NCBI RefSeq assembly: GCF_021531475.1
Contig: NZ_JADYTX010000007.1
Coordinates: forward strand, 1 to 64,000
Length of the DNA: 64,000 nucleotides
Origin: Fusobacterium perfoetens
GTDB taxonomy: Bacteria; Fusobacteriota; Fusobacteriia; Fusobacteriales; Fusobacteriaceae
Direction of reading: 5' to 3'
Shown: piece after piece, positions 15,640 through 24,241 of the stretch
How positions within the stretch are numbered: position 1 is the stretch's first letter
Layout: the number at the start of each line of letters is the position of its first letter
Program-made: the position numbers and the translations under genes
Notes under the pieces: generated by a model
The model's input: the letters and a program-made list of their open reading frames with translations, nothing else
Database searches by the model: none
What the model was told of the DNA's origin: nothing

Positions 15640-18074
15640 TAAAATTCACCTCTTATTTTTCTTAAGTAAACTGTACATACTTTGCTTTTTCCAATGATTT
15701 TATTATCTACTATATCTTTTTCAGATACAGGTTTTTTAAGAACTATAACTTCTTCAATATTTTTCTTATCTATTGAGAAAACTCTTCTAAAAGTAAGTTT
15801 ATCTCCAATATTTATATCTTTTCTATCTGTTTCATAGTTACACCAAGTTGAATAATTTTTATCTTGTAATAAAACTTCAAGATTTAATTTATAGAAAATT
15901 TCTTGAATATTTTCTAATTTATTCATTTGGATTTTTATCCCAGCTGTTTTTGCAAGTCTAAATAAATTTAAAGCAGATTTTATTTTTATTAATTCAGTAG
16001 GATTATTTAAAGATATTTGTCCTGAAAGATTTTTAAATGAAAATTCCATAGGAGTTCCACCAAATAGTGATTCTAACATCTCTAAAACTACGATTGCTCT
16101 TCCGTGAGTTGTGCTAGTAGAGATTTCATAGTGTAGATAATCACTAGTAACTTTAAACATTCCAGGTGTATCATAAATAATGCTAAATCTTAATCTTAAT
16201 TCTCTTGATTTTATTTCAAGAAGAGAAGTTGATTTATCTTTTGTAGATAAAATTCTCATAAAACTGCTGTTTGTATGCTCTCCAATTTTCATTTCAGCAC
16301 TTCCAATAATCTCTACTTCAGAAAGGTCAATATCTTCTGGAATATTGCTAGCAAAGATTGGGAAAGAGTTAAGCCCACTTGAAGAATATTTTTGTTCAAG
16401 AGCTGTTTCTAACTTAAATTCATTTTTTTCAAGAGTTAATTCTTTTGGAATAATTTCTTCAACAGTTTCACAAATATTTTCTTCTTTTTTATCTTCTAAT
16501 ATTTCAATAGGAGTAGTTTCAATTACTTCCTCTTTTACTTCTTCAATTATTTCTTTATTAGATTTATCCTCAACTTCAGAAATATTTTCTTTTATTTCTT
16601 CTATTGGTTCAATAGATAAAGTTTCTTCACAAGAAGTGTTTTCTATATTCTCAACAATTTCTTCATCTTTATTTTCTATAGAAGTTTCAGTTTCAATAAT
16701 TTCTTCAACTATTTTTTCATTAGAAGTATCTTCGATATTTTCTACTTCTTCAATTTTATTTTCCTCTATATTTTCAGTTATATTAGAGATATTTTCAACT
16801 TCCTCTAGTTTAGGATCTTCAATATTTTTAACAACTTCTAAAGTTTCAATATCATTAGAATTATTTTCTATTTCTTCAGTTACTTCCTTATTTTTTTCTT
16901 CTTCACAAGGAGTATCTTCAGATTTAACAGTTTCAACAAACTCAGAAACTTCTTTAAATCCTTCAATAGATTTAGCTATCTTATTTAATTTTTCTTTTAA
17001 CTCAGCAAATCTATCCTCTGTTGATTTAAAAGTATTAACTGTTTCTATTTCTGTTTCATTAGAAGTTTCTTCAATAGTGTTTTCATTATTATTTATTTCT
17101 ATATTTTCTAAAGAACTATCCTCTTTTATCTCTTGGATTTCTTCTTCAGTAGTTTTTTCATCTGCAATATTTTGACTAACTTCTTCAACTTTTTCATCTT
17201 CGTTCTTTTCTTCAGCAACAACATTTTCATTTATTGGTTGTTCAAAAAGAGAGAATTGAACTTCTTCTCTAAGTTCTTCCATAACTTCTTTTTTATTTTC
17301 CTCTAGAATTTCAGGATCAATATTTAGAGAAGTCTCAAGTTTTTCTAAAAACTCTAAAGAATCATATTTTAAAATTTGGATATTATATTTTTTTATAAAG
17401 TTTAAAATTTTATTGTCAGTGATAGTATTTTTAAATACCATATATATATCGTTTAAAGATTCTGGATAATCTCCAAAGATAAAATCAAGAATTTCAAAGA
17501 AATCAGAATCCTCTATATCAAAAGCTAAAATAATATTTTTTCTAAGTTTTAATTCATATCTAATTCCATCAAAATAATTTTTATAGAAAGGTAAAACTTT
17601 TAATTTTCTAAAATCTTGTTTAGTGATAACACAAGTATCAGCAGTAACTAAATCTCCTAAAGGTTTGTAAATTTTAGATTTTCCTACTGTAAAAGAAGTT
17701 TTATCAAATGGAGAGATTTTTATTGCTTTAGGATTTTCACAAAAAGAGTTATCATAGTTAATATTAACAATAGATGAAATTCTATTGTCATCAATTAAAG
17801 AGTTAATATATCCTAAATCAAATTTTTTATTCTCATACAAAAATTGAATCTTTTTGAAAAGCCCAGATTTTGTGCAAACTACTTGGTCTATAAAAGTCTG
17901 ACTCACTTCAAAAAGAGAATCTATTTTTAAATTATTTACATTTGAGTAATTAAAAGATTTTAGAATAAAATCAGATAATTTAACCCTACTTGGGCAAGAA
18001 TCCAATTCTTTGTAAAAGTTTGCCGTAATCAAGTTAAATTTCTTTTCTAGTTTAATATCATCAAAAAAGTTCAT
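15639..18074 (-). CDS. Large acidic repeat-rich protein, unknown function
   Basis: This 811-aa protein has three zones. Residues 1 to about 270 are an ordinary mixed fold. Residues about 275-575 are low-complexity and very acidic, with repeats of the type EEVENI, EEIIET and NIEENK, expected to be disordered. Residues about 585-811 are again folded, with beta-rich sequence. No signal peptide or membrane segment is seen. The start follows GGAGGAG. It is first in an operon with an alarmone synthetase and alanine racemase, overlapping the former by one base. I do not recognise the family. The disordered linker suggests a scaffold or tether between two domains. Confidence 0.75.
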   Translation of the reverse strand: MNFFDDIKLEKKFNLITANFYKELDSCPSRVKLSDFILKSFNYSNVNNLKIDSLFEVSQTFIDQVVCTKSGLFKKIQFLYENKKFDLGYINSLIDDNRISSIVNINYDNSFCENPKAIKISPFDKTSFTVGKSKIYKPLGDLVTADTCVITKQDFRKLKVLPFYKNYFDGIRYELKLRKNIILAFDIEDSDFFEILDFIFGDYPESLNDIYMVFKNTITDNKILNFIKKYNIQILKYDSLEFLEKLETSLNIDPEILEENKKEVMEELREEVQFSLFEQPINENVVAEEKNEDEKVEEVSQNIADEKTTEEEIQEIKEDSSLENIEINNNENTIEETSNETEIETVNTFKSTEDRFAELKEKLNKIAKSIEGFKEVSEFVETVKSEDTPCEEEKNKEVTEEIENNSNDIETLEVVKNIEDPKLEEVENISNITENIEENKIEEVENIEDTSNEKIVEEIIETETSIENKDEEIVENIENTSCEETLSIEPIEEIKENISEVEDKSNKEIIEEVKEEVIETTPIEILEDKKEENICETVEEIIPKELTLEKNEFKLETALEQKYSSSGLNSFPIFASNIPEDIDLSEVEIIGSAEMKIGEHTNSSFMRILSTKDKSTSLLEIKSRELRLRFSIIYDTPGMFKVTSDYLHYEISTSTTHGRAIVVLEMLESLFGGTPMEFSFKNLSGQISLNNPTELIKIKSALNLFRLAKTAGIKIQMNKLENIQEIFYKLNLEVLLQDKNYSTWCNYETDRKDINIGDKLTFRRVFSIDKKNIEEVIVLKKPVSEKDIVDNKIIGKSKVCTVYLRKIRGEF

Positions 18075-18112
18075 ATTCTAATCTCTCCTCCAAAATTGTT
18101 CTTTATATAATA

Positions 18113-18141
18113 AGTATATACCAAATTTGTAAATTTCTCAA
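18113..18141 (-). promoter_or_regulatory. Promoter of the 811-aa protein/SAS/alr operon
   Basis: On the minus strand, TTGAGA and TATACT are separated by 17 bases. Confidence 0.65.
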
Positions 18142-18240
18142 TTACTTTTTTGTATTTTATCCTTTTAAAGTCAACAATATTTATATTATTTGAGGAAAAA
18201 AGGTGGTATAATATATTAAATAAAATGAGGGAGGGAAAAA

Positions 18241-19686
18241 ATGTTAGCTATCTTAAAAGACTCAGTTTTTTTTATAAATATTGTTTTTGCTTTGATTGTA
18301 CTTTTCCTAGAAAGAAAAAGACCGATGTATACTTTATTTTGGATAACGTTACTTCTTCTTACCTCTTATTTAGGATTTTTAGCTTATCTTTTTTTTGGAC
18401 TTAAATTTTACAAAAGAAGAAAGGTTAAAAAGTTTTATTCAAGAACTTTTTTCAAAGAACTTTATAAAAGTGATAATTACAAGGTAAAACTTGTTGAAAA
18501 GAGAAACCAACTTACAAATTATATAAGTACAACCATTGGAAATAAAGTTACATATTATAATACAGTTTGCTTTTTTAAAGAGGGAAACTCATTTTTTGAG
18601 GGAATGTTAAAAGATATTGAAAATGCCAAAGAAACTATCAATATGGAATATTATATTTTTAGTGATGATGAACTTGGTGGAAAATTTTATGACCTTTTAG
18701 AGAAAAAATCTAAAGAGGGAGTAAAAATAAAAATTATAGTTGATGGTATAGGAACTAGAAAATTAAAAAGAGCTAGAAAAAAATCTTTAAAAGAAAGTGG
18801 AGTAGAACTTAAAGTATTTTTCCCATCAAATTTTCCTTTAATAAAAATAGGAAATATTAGAGCAAATTATCGTGATCATAGAAAAATTTGCGTAATTGAT
18901 AGTCTAATAGTATATACAGGTGGATTTAACATTGGAGATGAATATATAGGAAATAGTGATTTTGGTAAATGGAGAGATACTGGAGCGAGAATTGAGGGAG
19001 AAGCATCTGTTGATATAGAAAGAGAATTTTATATAATGTGGAGTTTTTTACAGAAAAAACATTTGGATTATACTGAAACTGATAGAGTTCTTAGAAAAAA
19101 AGTTGATATTATCTATGAAAATTTTAAAAAGTATGATGTTAATGCAGTTCAACTTATTAGTAGTGGACCAAACTATGAAAACAGAACCATAAGAGATTCT
19201 TATATAAAAATGATAATGGAAGCCAAAAGAAGTATATATATAGAAAGTCCATATTTTGTCCCAGATGATTTATTGCTAGATTGTTTAAGGATAGCTCTTG
19301 CATCTGGAATTGAAGTAAAAATAATAATACCTGATAAACCAGACCACCCTTTTGTTTATTGGGCAAACCAAAACTTTTCTATAGAACTTTTTGAAAGAGG
19401 AGCAGAGATCTATAAATATAATGGTGGATTTTTACATAGTAAAATGCTTATTATAGATAATGAGATAGCATCTTTTGGAAGTTCAAACTTTGATTATAGA
19501 AGTCTTTATCAAAATTTTGAAATAAATTATATGATTTATGATATAGAACTTATTGGATATCTAAGACAACTATTTTTTGAAGATTTATCAAATAGTGAAG
19601 CTATAACAAAAATGATGGTAAAAGAGAGAGGTATAGTAGAAAAAGTAAAAGAGTCTGTTTCAAGATTGATGTCTCCTATTATTTAA
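18241..19686 (+). CDS. cls: Cardiolipin synthase
   Basis: This 481-aa membrane enzyme condenses two phosphatidylglycerols into cardiolipin. Two transmembrane segments (about 5-23 and 31-53) are followed by two PLD catalytic motifs: H213-x-K215-x4-D220 and H399-x-K401-x4-D406. Length and layout are those of the bacterial Cls family. The ATG follows GAGGGAGGG. A TATAAT lies at 18207-18212, although a matching -35 is weak. The next gene, a PHP protein, starts 27 bases later and is probably cotranscribed. Confidence 0.92.
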   Translation: MLAILKDSVFFINIVFALIVLFLERKRPMYTLFWITLLLLTSYLGFLAYLFFGLKFYKRRKVKKFYSRTFFKELYKSDNYKVKLVEKRNQLTNYISTTIGNKVTYYNTVCFFKEGNSFFEGMLKDIENAKETINMEYYIFSDDELGGKFYDLLEKKSKEGVKIKIIVDGIGTRKLKRARKKSLKESGVELKVFFPSNFPLIKIGNIRANYRDHRKICVIDSLIVYTGGFNIGDEYIGNSDFGKWRDTGARIEGEASVDIEREFYIMWSFLQKKHLDYTETDRVLRKKVDIIYENFKKYDVNAVQLISSGPNYENRTIRDSYIKMIMEAKRSIYIESPYFVPDDLLLDCLRIALASGIEVKIIIPDKPDHPFVYWANQNFSIELFERGAEIYKYNGGFLHSKMLIIDNEIASFGSSNFDYRSLYQNFEINYMIYDIELIGYLRQLFFEDLSNSEAITKMMVKERGIVEKVKESVSRLMSPII

Positions 19687-19713
19687 TCTATTGAAAAAGT
19701 TAGGAGGAGTACT

Positions 19714-20460
19714 ATGAAAGATCAAAAATTAAATGAATTTTTTCAAGAATTTTATGTTGAAAAAAATAGCGAAGAAAAAGTTATAGATTTACATATTCAT
19801 ACAAACTACTCTGATGGTTTTATAAACTGTCGAGCTTTAGAAAAATATTTGAAAGATAAAAGTTATTTGATAGCTGTCACAGACCACAATGCCATAGCTG
19901 GAAATATTTTACTTAGAAAAATGGGAGTGAATGTAGTTCCGGGGATTGAGCTTGGGTGTGTAGATGGATTTGAAATGTTAGTTTATTTTAAAACTGAAGA
20001 TGATTTGATTTATTTTTATAAATCTTTTATAGAACCAAATAAAAACAAATATAGAATGTCTAAAACTCATCAAGATATTCATTATTATTTGAGAGCTTTG
20101 GAAAATTTTAAATGTTATAAATCGATCCCTCATATAGCAGGACTTGCTCAAAAGAATTTTTTGAAAAATAAAGATTATATTTATAATGTTATTGCTAGAG
20201 TTGATGCAATAGAGATTCATAATCATGCTCTTCCAAATTTTAGAAATAAAATTGCAAAAGATGTACAAGAGAGGTATGATAAAGAGGTAACTTTTGGTAG
20301 TGATGCACATTTTATGGAGGAGTTAATAAAATTTTCTAAGGTTGTAAATCATTTAGAAAAATCAAATCTTTTTGAAGATTATTCTACAAAATTGAAACTC
20401 ATTAGTTGGCTTGGAAAGAAACATTTTTCATATGGATTAAAGGGAATATTGGAAAAATAG
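19714..20460 (+). CDS. PHP-domain metal-dependent phosphoesterase
   Basis: This 248-aa protein has the PHP signature DLHIHTNYSDG (H27, H29) and VTDHNA, with later histidines in EIHNHA and GSDAHF as further metal ligands. PHP proteins hydrolyse phosphoesters, including small nucleotides and histidinol phosphate; this one is of the short, stand-alone type related to YciV/TrpH, and the substrate is not shown. The ATG follows AGGAGGAG. It lies downstream of cls on the same strand. Confidence 0.82.
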   Translation: MKDQKLNEFFQEFYVEKNSEEKVIDLHIHTNYSDGFINCRALEKYLKDKSYLIAVTDHNAIAGNILLRKMGVNVVPGIELGCVDGFEMLVYFKTEDDLIYFYKSFIEPNKNKYRMSKTHQDIHYYLRALENFKCYKSIPHIAGLAQKNFLKNKDYIYNVIARVDAIEIHNHALPNFRNKIAKDVQERYDKEVTFGSDAHFMEELIKFSKVVNHLEKSNLFEDYSTKLKLISWLGKKHFSYGLKGILEK

Positions 20461-20462
20461 GC

Positions 20463-20491
20463 TTGCATTTTTCACAAAATATAGTTATAAT
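20463..20491 (+). promoter_or_regulatory. Promoter of tRNA-Arg
   Basis: TTGCAT and TATAAT are spaced by 17 bases, with the -10 ending 16 bases before the mature tRNA 5' end. It overlaps the stop codon region of the PHP gene. Confidence 0.8.
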
Positions 20492-20507
20492 AAAGAGTAA
20501 TTGGTAC

Positions 20508-20584
20508 GATTCTGTAGCTCAGTTGGATAGAGCGACGCCCTCCTAAGGCGTAGGTCACGCGTTCAATTCGCGTCAGAATCGCCA
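20508..20584 (+). tRNA. tRNA-Arg (anticodon CCU)
   Basis: This 77-nt tRNA has acceptor stem GATTCTG/CAGAATC, D-arm GTAGCTCAGTTGGATAGAGC, anticodon arm ACGCC-CTCCTAA-GGCGT with anticodon CCU reading AGG, T-arm CGCG-TTCAATT-CGCG, discriminator G and encoded CCA. It is a single gene with its own promoter and terminator. Confidence 0.97.
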
Positions 20585-20598
20585 CTCAAAAAATAAAC

Positions 20599-20627
20599 AA
20601 AGATGTTGATTTTGGTCAACATCTTTT
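20599..20627 (+). terminator. Terminator of tRNA-Arg
   Basis: AAAGATGTTGA pairs with TCAACATCTTT, then TTTT. It starts 15 bases after the tRNA CCA. Confidence 0.88.
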
Positions 20628-20696
20628 TTGTGGATTTTTATTGAAAAATATGATATATTAAAGCTTATGAATAAATAAAAATCAGGAGGAAATAAT

Positions 20697-20750
20697 ATGA
20701 ATGAAAAAACTCAAAAAATAATGGGGGGGGGGGGTCGTATAAATCCTTAA
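20697..20750 (+). CDS. Phase-variable leader ORF before acyltransferase (OFF form)
   Basis: An ATG with a strong AGGAGGA site seven bases upstream opens MNEKTQKIM, then runs into a 12-G tract. As sequenced, the frame ends after 17 residues (stop at 20748). If the tract gained one G or lost two, the frame would stay open for 41 codons. It would then end in TAA at 20819-20821, which overlaps the ATG of the acyltransferase (TAATG). The exact overlap suggests translational coupling. The peptide is not recognised and may act only in cis. Confidence 0.5.
   Translation: MNEKTQKIMGGGGRINP
20723..20734 (+). repeat. Poly-G tract, 12 residues
   Basis: Twelve consecutive G residues in a region otherwise under about 25 % G+C. 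It lies ten codons into a short ORF directly before an O-acyltransferase gene. Homopolymeric G tracts of this size are typical slipped-strand contingency loci. Confidence 0.9.
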
Positions 20751-20820
20751 AAAATAATCGCTTAAAGAGAAAAAATATATTAATAAATATATTACCTTTC
20801 CAAGAATGGAGGGGTAATTA

Positions 20821-21867
20821 ATGAAAAGAGAGAATAATATTGATTTTTTAAAAGTTGTATCATCTATTATGGTAATTATGACCCATATTTCAGCTTATTG
20901 GGTAGGAAAATATTTGGAGGTTGATAGTTATAAATTTTCAGTTGGAAATTTTTGGGATACTTTGTCAAGAGTAGCAGTACCAATTTTTGTAATGATAGCT
21001 GGAAGATATGCTCTTTCTGATGATAGAAATGAAAATTTTAAAAATTATTATAAAAAGATTTTTAAAAGAATTTATATTCCTACGATAATTTGGAGTATAT
21101 TATATGTAAGTTATAATTTTTCCCTAAAAATATTAGTAATTTTTATTAAAGGAAAAGAGATAGATTTATTATCTCCTATAAAGGATTTTATTTTAGGAAG
21201 ACCTTTTTATCATATGTGGTACCTTTATATGATGATTGGAGTTTATCTATTAGCTCCATTTTTGATAAAATTTAAGAAAAAATACGGAGAGAATAAATTT
21301 TTTAAATTAGGAATAATTTTTATGTTTATAGGATTTGGAATAATTCTTTTAGAAAAATATTTAGGAAAAATCAATTTTTATGAGAGAGATGATATTTTTA
21401 GATATTTAAAATATTATTGGTATTTTTCGCAGTTTAAATTTATAAATTTTATAGGATATTTTATTCTTGGTTATTCTTTAAGAAATAAAAAAATAGATAC
21501 AAAAAAATCATTATTAATATATTTATTTTCTTTAAGTTCTCTTTTTTTAATGGTAGAGAAAACAAGAATAAGTGAATTTAACTACGATAATAACTTTATT
21601 TTTGTAATTATTGGAGCTGTAAGTTTATACTTGTTTTTTAATAATTTAAAAGTAAATTATGATTTTTCAAAATTAGAGAAACATACTTTTAATATTTATT
21701 TAGTTCATGCAGGAATAATAAGTGTAATTTCTTTATTTTTAGATGAAATATTAAATTATGAACCAAATCCAATTTGGTATATACCTTTTGCTATAATTTT
21801 AGTATTTATTTTATCACTTATTTTTTCCATTGTTTTAGAAAATATTTTAAAGAAGATAAAAAAATAA
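20821..21867 (+). CDS. Acyltransferase 3 family membrane protein
   Basis: This 348-aa integral membrane O-acyltransferase has about ten hydrophobic segments. The N-terminal RENNIDFLKVVSSIMVIMTH, ending with the conserved histidine, is the acyltransferase-3 signature, followed by an arginine-containing second helix region (VAVPIFVMIAGRYAL). Family members acetylate surface polysaccharides, LPS or peptidoglycan. The gene has its own GGAGGGG site six bases before the ATG, so it may be translated at a basal level without the leader ORF. Because the ATG overlaps the stop of the poly-G leader ORF in the ON frame, surface modification could vary between cells. A bidirectional terminator follows. Confidence 0.87.
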   Translation: MKRENNIDFLKVVSSIMVIMTHISAYWVGKYLEVDSYKFSVGNFWDTLSRVAVPIFVMIAGRYALSDDRNENFKNYYKKIFKRIYIPTIIWSILYVSYNFSLKILVIFIKGKEIDLLSPIKDFILGRPFYHMWYLYMMIGVYLLAPFLIKFKKKYGENKFFKLGIIFMFIGFGIILLEKYLGKINFYERDDIFRYLKYYWYFSQFKFINFIGYFILGYSLRNKKIDTKKSLLIYLFSLSSLFLMVEKTRISEFNYDNNFIFVIIGAVSLYLFFNNLKVNYDFSKLEKHTFNIYLVHAGIISVISLFLDEILNYEPNPIWYIPFAIILVFILSLIFSIVLENILKKIKK

Positions 21868-21882
21868 ATATCAAATAAAAGA

Positions 21883-21912
21883 TGAGAGTGTTATATTTTT
21901 GTAACACTCTCA
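21883..21912. terminator. Bidirectional terminator
   Basis: TGAGAGTGTTA pairs with TAACACTCTCA, with T-rich tails on both sides. It is shared by the acyltransferase gene and the nfn fusion gene. Confidence 0.88.
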
Positions 21913-21925
21913 TTTTAATAAATTA

Positions 21926-24214
21926 TTATTTTTTAGATTTTATATATTCGTCAATAGCTTTTGCTGATTTTTTACCAGCTCCCATAGCTAGAATTACAGT
22001 GGCAGCTCCAGAAACTGCGTCTCCCCCTGCAAAAACTCCCTCTCTTGAAGTTTGTCCAAAGTCATCAGCTACAATACATTTCCATCTATTTGTTTCAAGA
22101 TTTTTTGTAGTAGATGAGATTAATGGATTTGGAGAAGTACCAAGTGCCATTATAACTGTATCCACTTCCATTATAAATTCTGATTCAGGAATTTCTATAA
22201 AAGATGCTCTACCAGATGCGTCAGGTTCTCCAAGTTTTGTATGGATACATCTCATACCGATAACCTCACCTTTTTCATTTCCTAAGATTTCTTTTGGTAG
22301 TGTAAGTGGGTCGATTATAACTCCCTCTTCTTTTGCGTGATGTACTTCTTCAAGTCTAGCAGGGAAATCTTTTTCACTTCTTCTGTAAACAATGTGAGCC
22401 TCAGCTCCTAATCTTTTTGCAGTTCTTACAGCGTCCATAGCAACATTTCCACCACCGATAACAGCAACTTTTTTTCCAACTTTTACAGGAGTTTCATAAT
22501 TATCTAAGTAACCTTTCATAAGATTTACTCTTGTTAAAAATTCATTAGCTGATAAAACTCCATTTAGATTTTCTCCCGGAATATTCATAAATTTTGGAAG
22601 TCCAGCACCACTTCCAATAAATACTGCATCAAATCCCTCTTCATCTAAAAGTTTATCAATAAGTTTTGTTTTTCCGATTATCTCATTTGTCTTGAATTTT
22701 ACTCCAAGTTTTTTAATATTTTCTATCTCTTTTTGTACAACTTCATCTTTTGGAAGTCTAAACTCTGGGATTCCATAAGTTAAAACACCACCAGTTTTGT
22801 GAAGTGCCTCAAAAATAGTAACTTCATATCCCATTTTTGCTAAATCTCCTGCCACAGTAAGTCCAGCAGGTCCACTTCCTATAACTCCAACTTTATGTCC
22901 ATTTTTTTCAGGAACTTTTATTTCAATAGGATTTTTTAAAAGATAATCTCCTACAAATTTTTCTAATTTTCCAATAGCAACAGCCTCTCCTTTAATTCCT
23001 AATATACATTTTCCTTCGCATTGAGTTTCTTGTGGACAAACTCTTCCACAAACTGCTGGTAAAGATGTATAAGTCATCAGAATTTTTCCAGCCTCTTCAA
23101 TATTTCCATTTTTTATCTCTTGGATAAATGCAGGAATATTTATTGAAACAGGACAACCTTGCATACAAAGAGGATTTTTACAATTTAAACATCTTGAGGC
23201 TTCACGTTTAGCCTCTTCTAAAGTATATCCAAAAGTAACCTCTTTAAAATTAGTTGCTCTAACTTTTGGGTCTTGTTCTCTTACAGGAACTCTTTTATTT
23301 TTTGGTAAATTTTCTAAATCTTGCTCCTCATGAGAATCTATTGGACAATCTTTTGCAGAGTGAGTAGCTCCGTCAGATTCTCTTAACATTGCTCTTCCCT
23401 CTTCAGTTTTATACATATTTTGTCTTCTCATAGCCTCGTCAAAATCTACTAAGTGTCCGTCAAATTCTGGTCCATCAACACAAGCAAATTTTATCTTATC
23501 TCCAATTCTTACACGACAAGCTCCACACATTCCAGTACCATCAACCATCAATGGATTTAAACTTACAGTAGTTTTTATTCCATATTCTTTTGTTTTTAGA
23601 CAGACAAATTTCATCATTATCATAGGACCAATTGCAACAACATGGTCATAATGTTTATTTTGATTTTTTATCAAATCATCTATCACATCAGTTACAAGTC
23701 CGTGAAAACCATATGAACCGTCATCAGTGGCAATATATAAGTTATCAGCTACATTTTTTAATTCATCTTCTAAGATTAAAAGCTCTTTAGTTTTTGCTCC
23801 AACAATAACATCAGCTTTTAAACCATTTTTTGCAAACCATTTTACTTGAGGATAGATTGGAGCTGTCCCAACTCCCCCACCAACAAATAAAACTTTTTTA
23901 TTTTTTAAACTTTCTAAATCCTCATGTAAAAATTCACTTTCTACTCCTAAAGGTCCAACTACATCTTGGAAATATTCCCCCTCTTCCAAAGTTCCAATAT
24001 CCTTTGTACTTTTTCCAAGAACGAAGAAAACTATTGTAACAGTTCCTTTTTCCACATCGTAGTCACATATAGTAAGTGGTATTCTCTCTCCGAATTCATC
24101 TTTTTTTACAATCAGAAATTGTCCCGGTTTTGCAGAAAGGGAAAGGTCTTTTGTCTCTACTTCCATAAGACAAATATTTTTACTAAGCCATTTTTTCTTT
24201 AAAATTTTATACAT
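21926..24214 (-). CDS. Fused NfnAB-type transhydrogenase (FNR-like + GltD-like)
   Basis: This 762-aa fusion joins an NfnA/PyrK-type flavin-NAD module (about 1-280) to an NfnB/glutamate synthase small-subunit-like module (about 310-762). The first carries a [2Fe-2S] cluster motif with C230, C233 and C245. The second carries two [4Fe-4S] motifs: C342, C345, C350, C354 and C389, C393, C399, C403, plus nucleotide-binding GSGPAG (446-451) and GGGNVAMDA. NfnAB enzymes couple ferredoxin, NADH and NADP+ by electron bifurcation; whether this fusion does so is inferred. It lies 27 bases downstream of a lysR gene on the same strand. Names such as dihydroorotate dehydrogenase/glutamate synthase fusion refer to the same type. 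Confidence 0.85.
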   Translation of the reverse strand: MYKILKKKWLSKNICLMEVETKDLSLSAKPGQFLIVKKDEFGERIPLTICDYDVEKGTVTIVFFVLGKSTKDIGTLEEGEYFQDVVGPLGVESEFLHEDLESLKNKKVLFVGGGVGTAPIYPQVKWFAKNGLKADVIVGAKTKELLILEDELKNVADNLYIATDDGSYGFHGLVTDVIDDLIKNQNKHYDHVVAIGPMIMMKFVCLKTKEYGIKTTVSLNPLMVDGTGMCGACRVRIGDKIKFACVDGPEFDGHLVDFDEAMRRQNMYKTEEGRAMLRESDGATHSAKDCPIDSHEEQDLENLPKNKRVPVREQDPKVRATNFKEVTFGYTLEEAKREASRCLNCKNPLCMQGCPVSINIPAFIQEIKNGNIEEAGKILMTYTSLPAVCGRVCPQETQCEGKCILGIKGEAVAIGKLEKFVGDYLLKNPIEIKVPEKNGHKVGVIGSGPAGLTVAGDLAKMGYEVTIFEALHKTGGVLTYGIPEFRLPKDEVVQKEIENIKKLGVKFKTNEIIGKTKLIDKLLDEEGFDAVFIGSGAGLPKFMNIPGENLNGVLSANEFLTRVNLMKGYLDNYETPVKVGKKVAVIGGGNVAMDAVRTAKRLGAEAHIVYRRSEKDFPARLEEVHHAKEEGVIIDPLTLPKEILGNEKGEVIGMRCIHTKLGEPDASGRASFIEIPESEFIMEVDTVIMALGTSPNPLISSTTKNLETNRWKCIVADDFGQTSREGVFAGGDAVSGAATVILAMGAGKKSAKAIDEYIKSKK

Positions 24215-24241
24215 ATTTTTCCTACCTTTTTAATAAAAAAA

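Noticed and set aside
16180-17175. A 331-codon plus-strand frame rich in Ser/Phe/Ile
   Set aside because: It is the antisense of the acidic repeat region of the 811-aa gene. Its composition mirrors GAA/GAG and ATT codons and it has no ribosome site.
20723-20734. Poly-G tract as a simple assembly error
   Set aside because: A length error of one base is possible and cannot be excluded, but a tract of about this size must exist. The strong ribosome site and the TAATG overlap in one frame argue for a real function.
21882-22340. A 152-codon plus-strand frame under the nfn fusion gene
   Set aside because: It lies fully inside a well-supported enzyme on the other strand and starts without a proper ribosome site after a terminator.
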